Shown here: positions 7,669 through 8,124 of the stretch, one piece after another | Layout of the letters: each line of letters opens with the position of its first letter | How positions within the stretch are numbered: position 1 is the first letter of the stretch | From: Proteiniphilum sp. UBA4977 | GTDB lineage: Bacteria; Bacteroidota; Bacteroidia; Bacteroidales; Dysgonomonadaceae | NCBI GenBank assembly: GCA_002398565.1 | Contig: DGZP01000006.1 | Coordinates: 1 to 8,124 of the forward strand | Direction: 5' to 3' | Length of the DNA: 8,124 bases | Program-made: the position numbers and the translations under genes | The notes under the pieces: generated by a model | Database searches by the model: none | Seen by the model: the letters and a program-made list of their open reading frames with translations, nothing else | What the model was told of the DNA's origin: nothing

Positions 7669-7694
7669 GCAAATATAGTATCGGTGTTTACAAA
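7669..7694 (-). promoter_or_regulatory. Second copy of the operator-like motif
   Basis: On the minus strand this reads TTTTG-N13-TATATTTGC, the same arrangement and spacing as at 5257-5284, and 13 bases (ATACTATATTTGC) are identical. It sits about 30-70 bases upstream of the candidate -7 boxes of the last gene, a usual position for an activator site. It could instead be a -7 box for a leftward transcript. Confidence 0.4.
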
Positions 7695-7710
7695 ATAATA
7701 GGTAGTGTTT

Positions 7711-7742
7711 AACTTTTGTACTCCCTACTTTTGTAAAGTAGG
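7711..7742 (+). promoter_or_regulatory. Candidate promoter of the last gene, overlapped by a perfect palindrome
   Basis: TACTTTTG at 7726-7733 fits the TAnnTTTG -7 consensus exactly. AACTTTTG at 7711-7718 is a second, weaker candidate, with TTTA 20 bases upstream at 7687-7690. The first box is embedded in the inverted repeat CCTACTTT-TGT-AAAGTAGG (7724-7742, 8-base arms). A protein bound there would cover the promoter. Transcription would begin near 7740, leaving a leader of about 90 bases. Confidence 0.4.
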
Positions 7743-7755
7743 TGTTCGTTTTAAA

Positions 7756-7786
7756 AATCACTAATAGTCCTAATTTCAAAGTGATT
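7756..7786 (+). repeat. Inverted repeat in the leader of the last gene
   Basis: AATCACT (7756-7762) and AGTGATT (7780-7786) are perfect 7-base arms around a 17-base loop. If transcription starts near 7740 this lies in the untranslated leader and could form a modest hairpin, or it could be a protein site on DNA. It has no T-run, so it is not a terminator. Confidence 0.3.
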
Positions 7787-7830
7787 ATATACATCACAGC
7801 TACGAGAGGAATTGCCTAAATTGATTAAAA

Positions 7831-8124
7831 ATGAAAAGCGTTATTTGTATTTTAATATCATTGATCGGGACTCAGTTGTTCGCTCAGAAACTGGCCAGTT
7901 TCACGATAAAAACTGACAAGGAATATGTGAATGCTCCCTTTTCATTTCCTCTTGATAATATTAATTATGATGCCGATAGTCTTCAACTGAATGTATATGA
8001 AATTACTAAATCGGGTAAAAGATTTATACCGAGTCAATTGGAGGGAGGACATACGGCCCGCCTCTGGTTTTTATTGGAAGGTATTTCCCAAAAAAACGGT
8101 ACCAGAAAGTTTACTATTGAGTTG
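7831..8124 (+). CDS. Secreted PmoA/DUF6807-like protein, 3'-truncated by window edge
   Basis: The first 98 codons of a gene that continues beyond the window. ATG 7831 follows the A-rich attaaaa, as in the DUF2264 gene. The protein opens with a signal peptide: MKS, a hydrophobic core (VICILISLIGTQLF), then probable cleavage near FAQ-K, so it is exported to the periplasm. The mature part is beta-rich, with VNAPFSFPLD (residues 36-45), LNVYEITKSGKRFIPSQLE (54-72), ARLWFLLEG (77-85) and NGTRKFTIEL (89-98). This pattern resembles the N-terminal part of the Bacteroidota family labelled PmoA or DUF6807, common in glycan-use loci; a DUF4861-type protein is the main alternative. The methane oxygenase name sometimes attached to PmoA is not evidence of that activity. 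With DUF2264 and the AraC-type regulator it suggests a secreted partner in sugar-polymer breakdown. The function is unknown. Confidence 0.7.
   Translation, partial: MKSVICILISLIGTQLFAQKLASFTIKTDKEYVNAPFSFPLDNINYDADSLQLNVYEITKSGKRFIPSQLEGGHTARLWFLLEGISQKNGTRKFTIEL

Larger units (their letters stand above)
7425..7830. other. 406-base intergenic region with several regulatory-like elements
   Basis: No convincing gene lies here. From left to right: a small inverted repeat CGGTT-TTTAT-AACCG (7582-7596); an A/T-rich tract (7624-7646); the motif shared with the AraC-type promoter (7669-7694); a candidate promoter inside a palindrome (7711-7742); and an inverted repeat in the likely leader (7756-7786). 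A minus-strand frame (7621 down to 7334, TTG start) crosses the left half and overlaps the DUF2264 end by 91 bases. It resembles no family I know. No strong terminator for DUF2264 is visible. Confidence 0.5.

Noticed and set aside
7831..8124. Methane oxygenase subunit, from the family name PmoA
   Set aside because: The visible part is a secreted beta-rich protein with none of the membrane segments of particulate methane monooxygenase; the family label is historical.

Overview
The window looks like chromosomal DNA from a member of the Bacteroidota, probably Bacteroidales; the genus cannot be read from it. The signs are A-rich sequence in place of Shine-Dalgarno sites before the start codons, promoter candidates of the TTTG / TAnnTTTG type, and gene families (DUF2264, a PmoA/DUF6807-like secreted protein, a cupin-AraC regulator) that commonly sit together in glycan-use loci of this phylum.

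Left part (1-4264, plus strand, fairly GC-rich): three sugar-phosphate genes. The first, cut by the window edge, ends a fused class II aldolase / short-chain dehydrogenase. Its dehydrogenase half resembles sorbitol-6-phosphate 2-dehydrogenase (SrlD/SorD). After 14 bases comes a zinc-type medium-chain dehydrogenase resembling L-sorbose-1-phosphate reductase (SorE). After a gap of about 170 bases with short GACTG-like and TTGCTCCGAAAG repeats comes a protein with two class II aldolase lobes, of which only the first keeps its metal and catalytic residues. Together they suggest a pathway for a ketose 1-phosphate, either cleaved by aldolases or rearranged through an alditol phosphate. The sugar itself is not identifiable.

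Right part (4335-8124, clearly more AT-rich): an AraC-family regulator on the minus strand, divergent from a long DUF2264 gene without a signal peptide (probably a cytoplasmic glycan-active enzyme). After a 406-base intergenic region comes the start of a secreted PmoA/DUF6807-like protein that runs off the window. The divergent region and the 406-base region share a motif (TTTTG-N13-TATATTTG, with 13 identical bases), a candidate site linking the regulator to both neighbouring genes.

No tRNA, rRNA, CRISPR array, insertion sequence or convincing intrinsic terminator was seen. The most interesting items are the sorbose-like enzymes mixed with aldolases, the pseudo-enzyme aldolase lobe, the shared operator-like motif, and a perfect palindrome over the candidate -7 box of the last gene.
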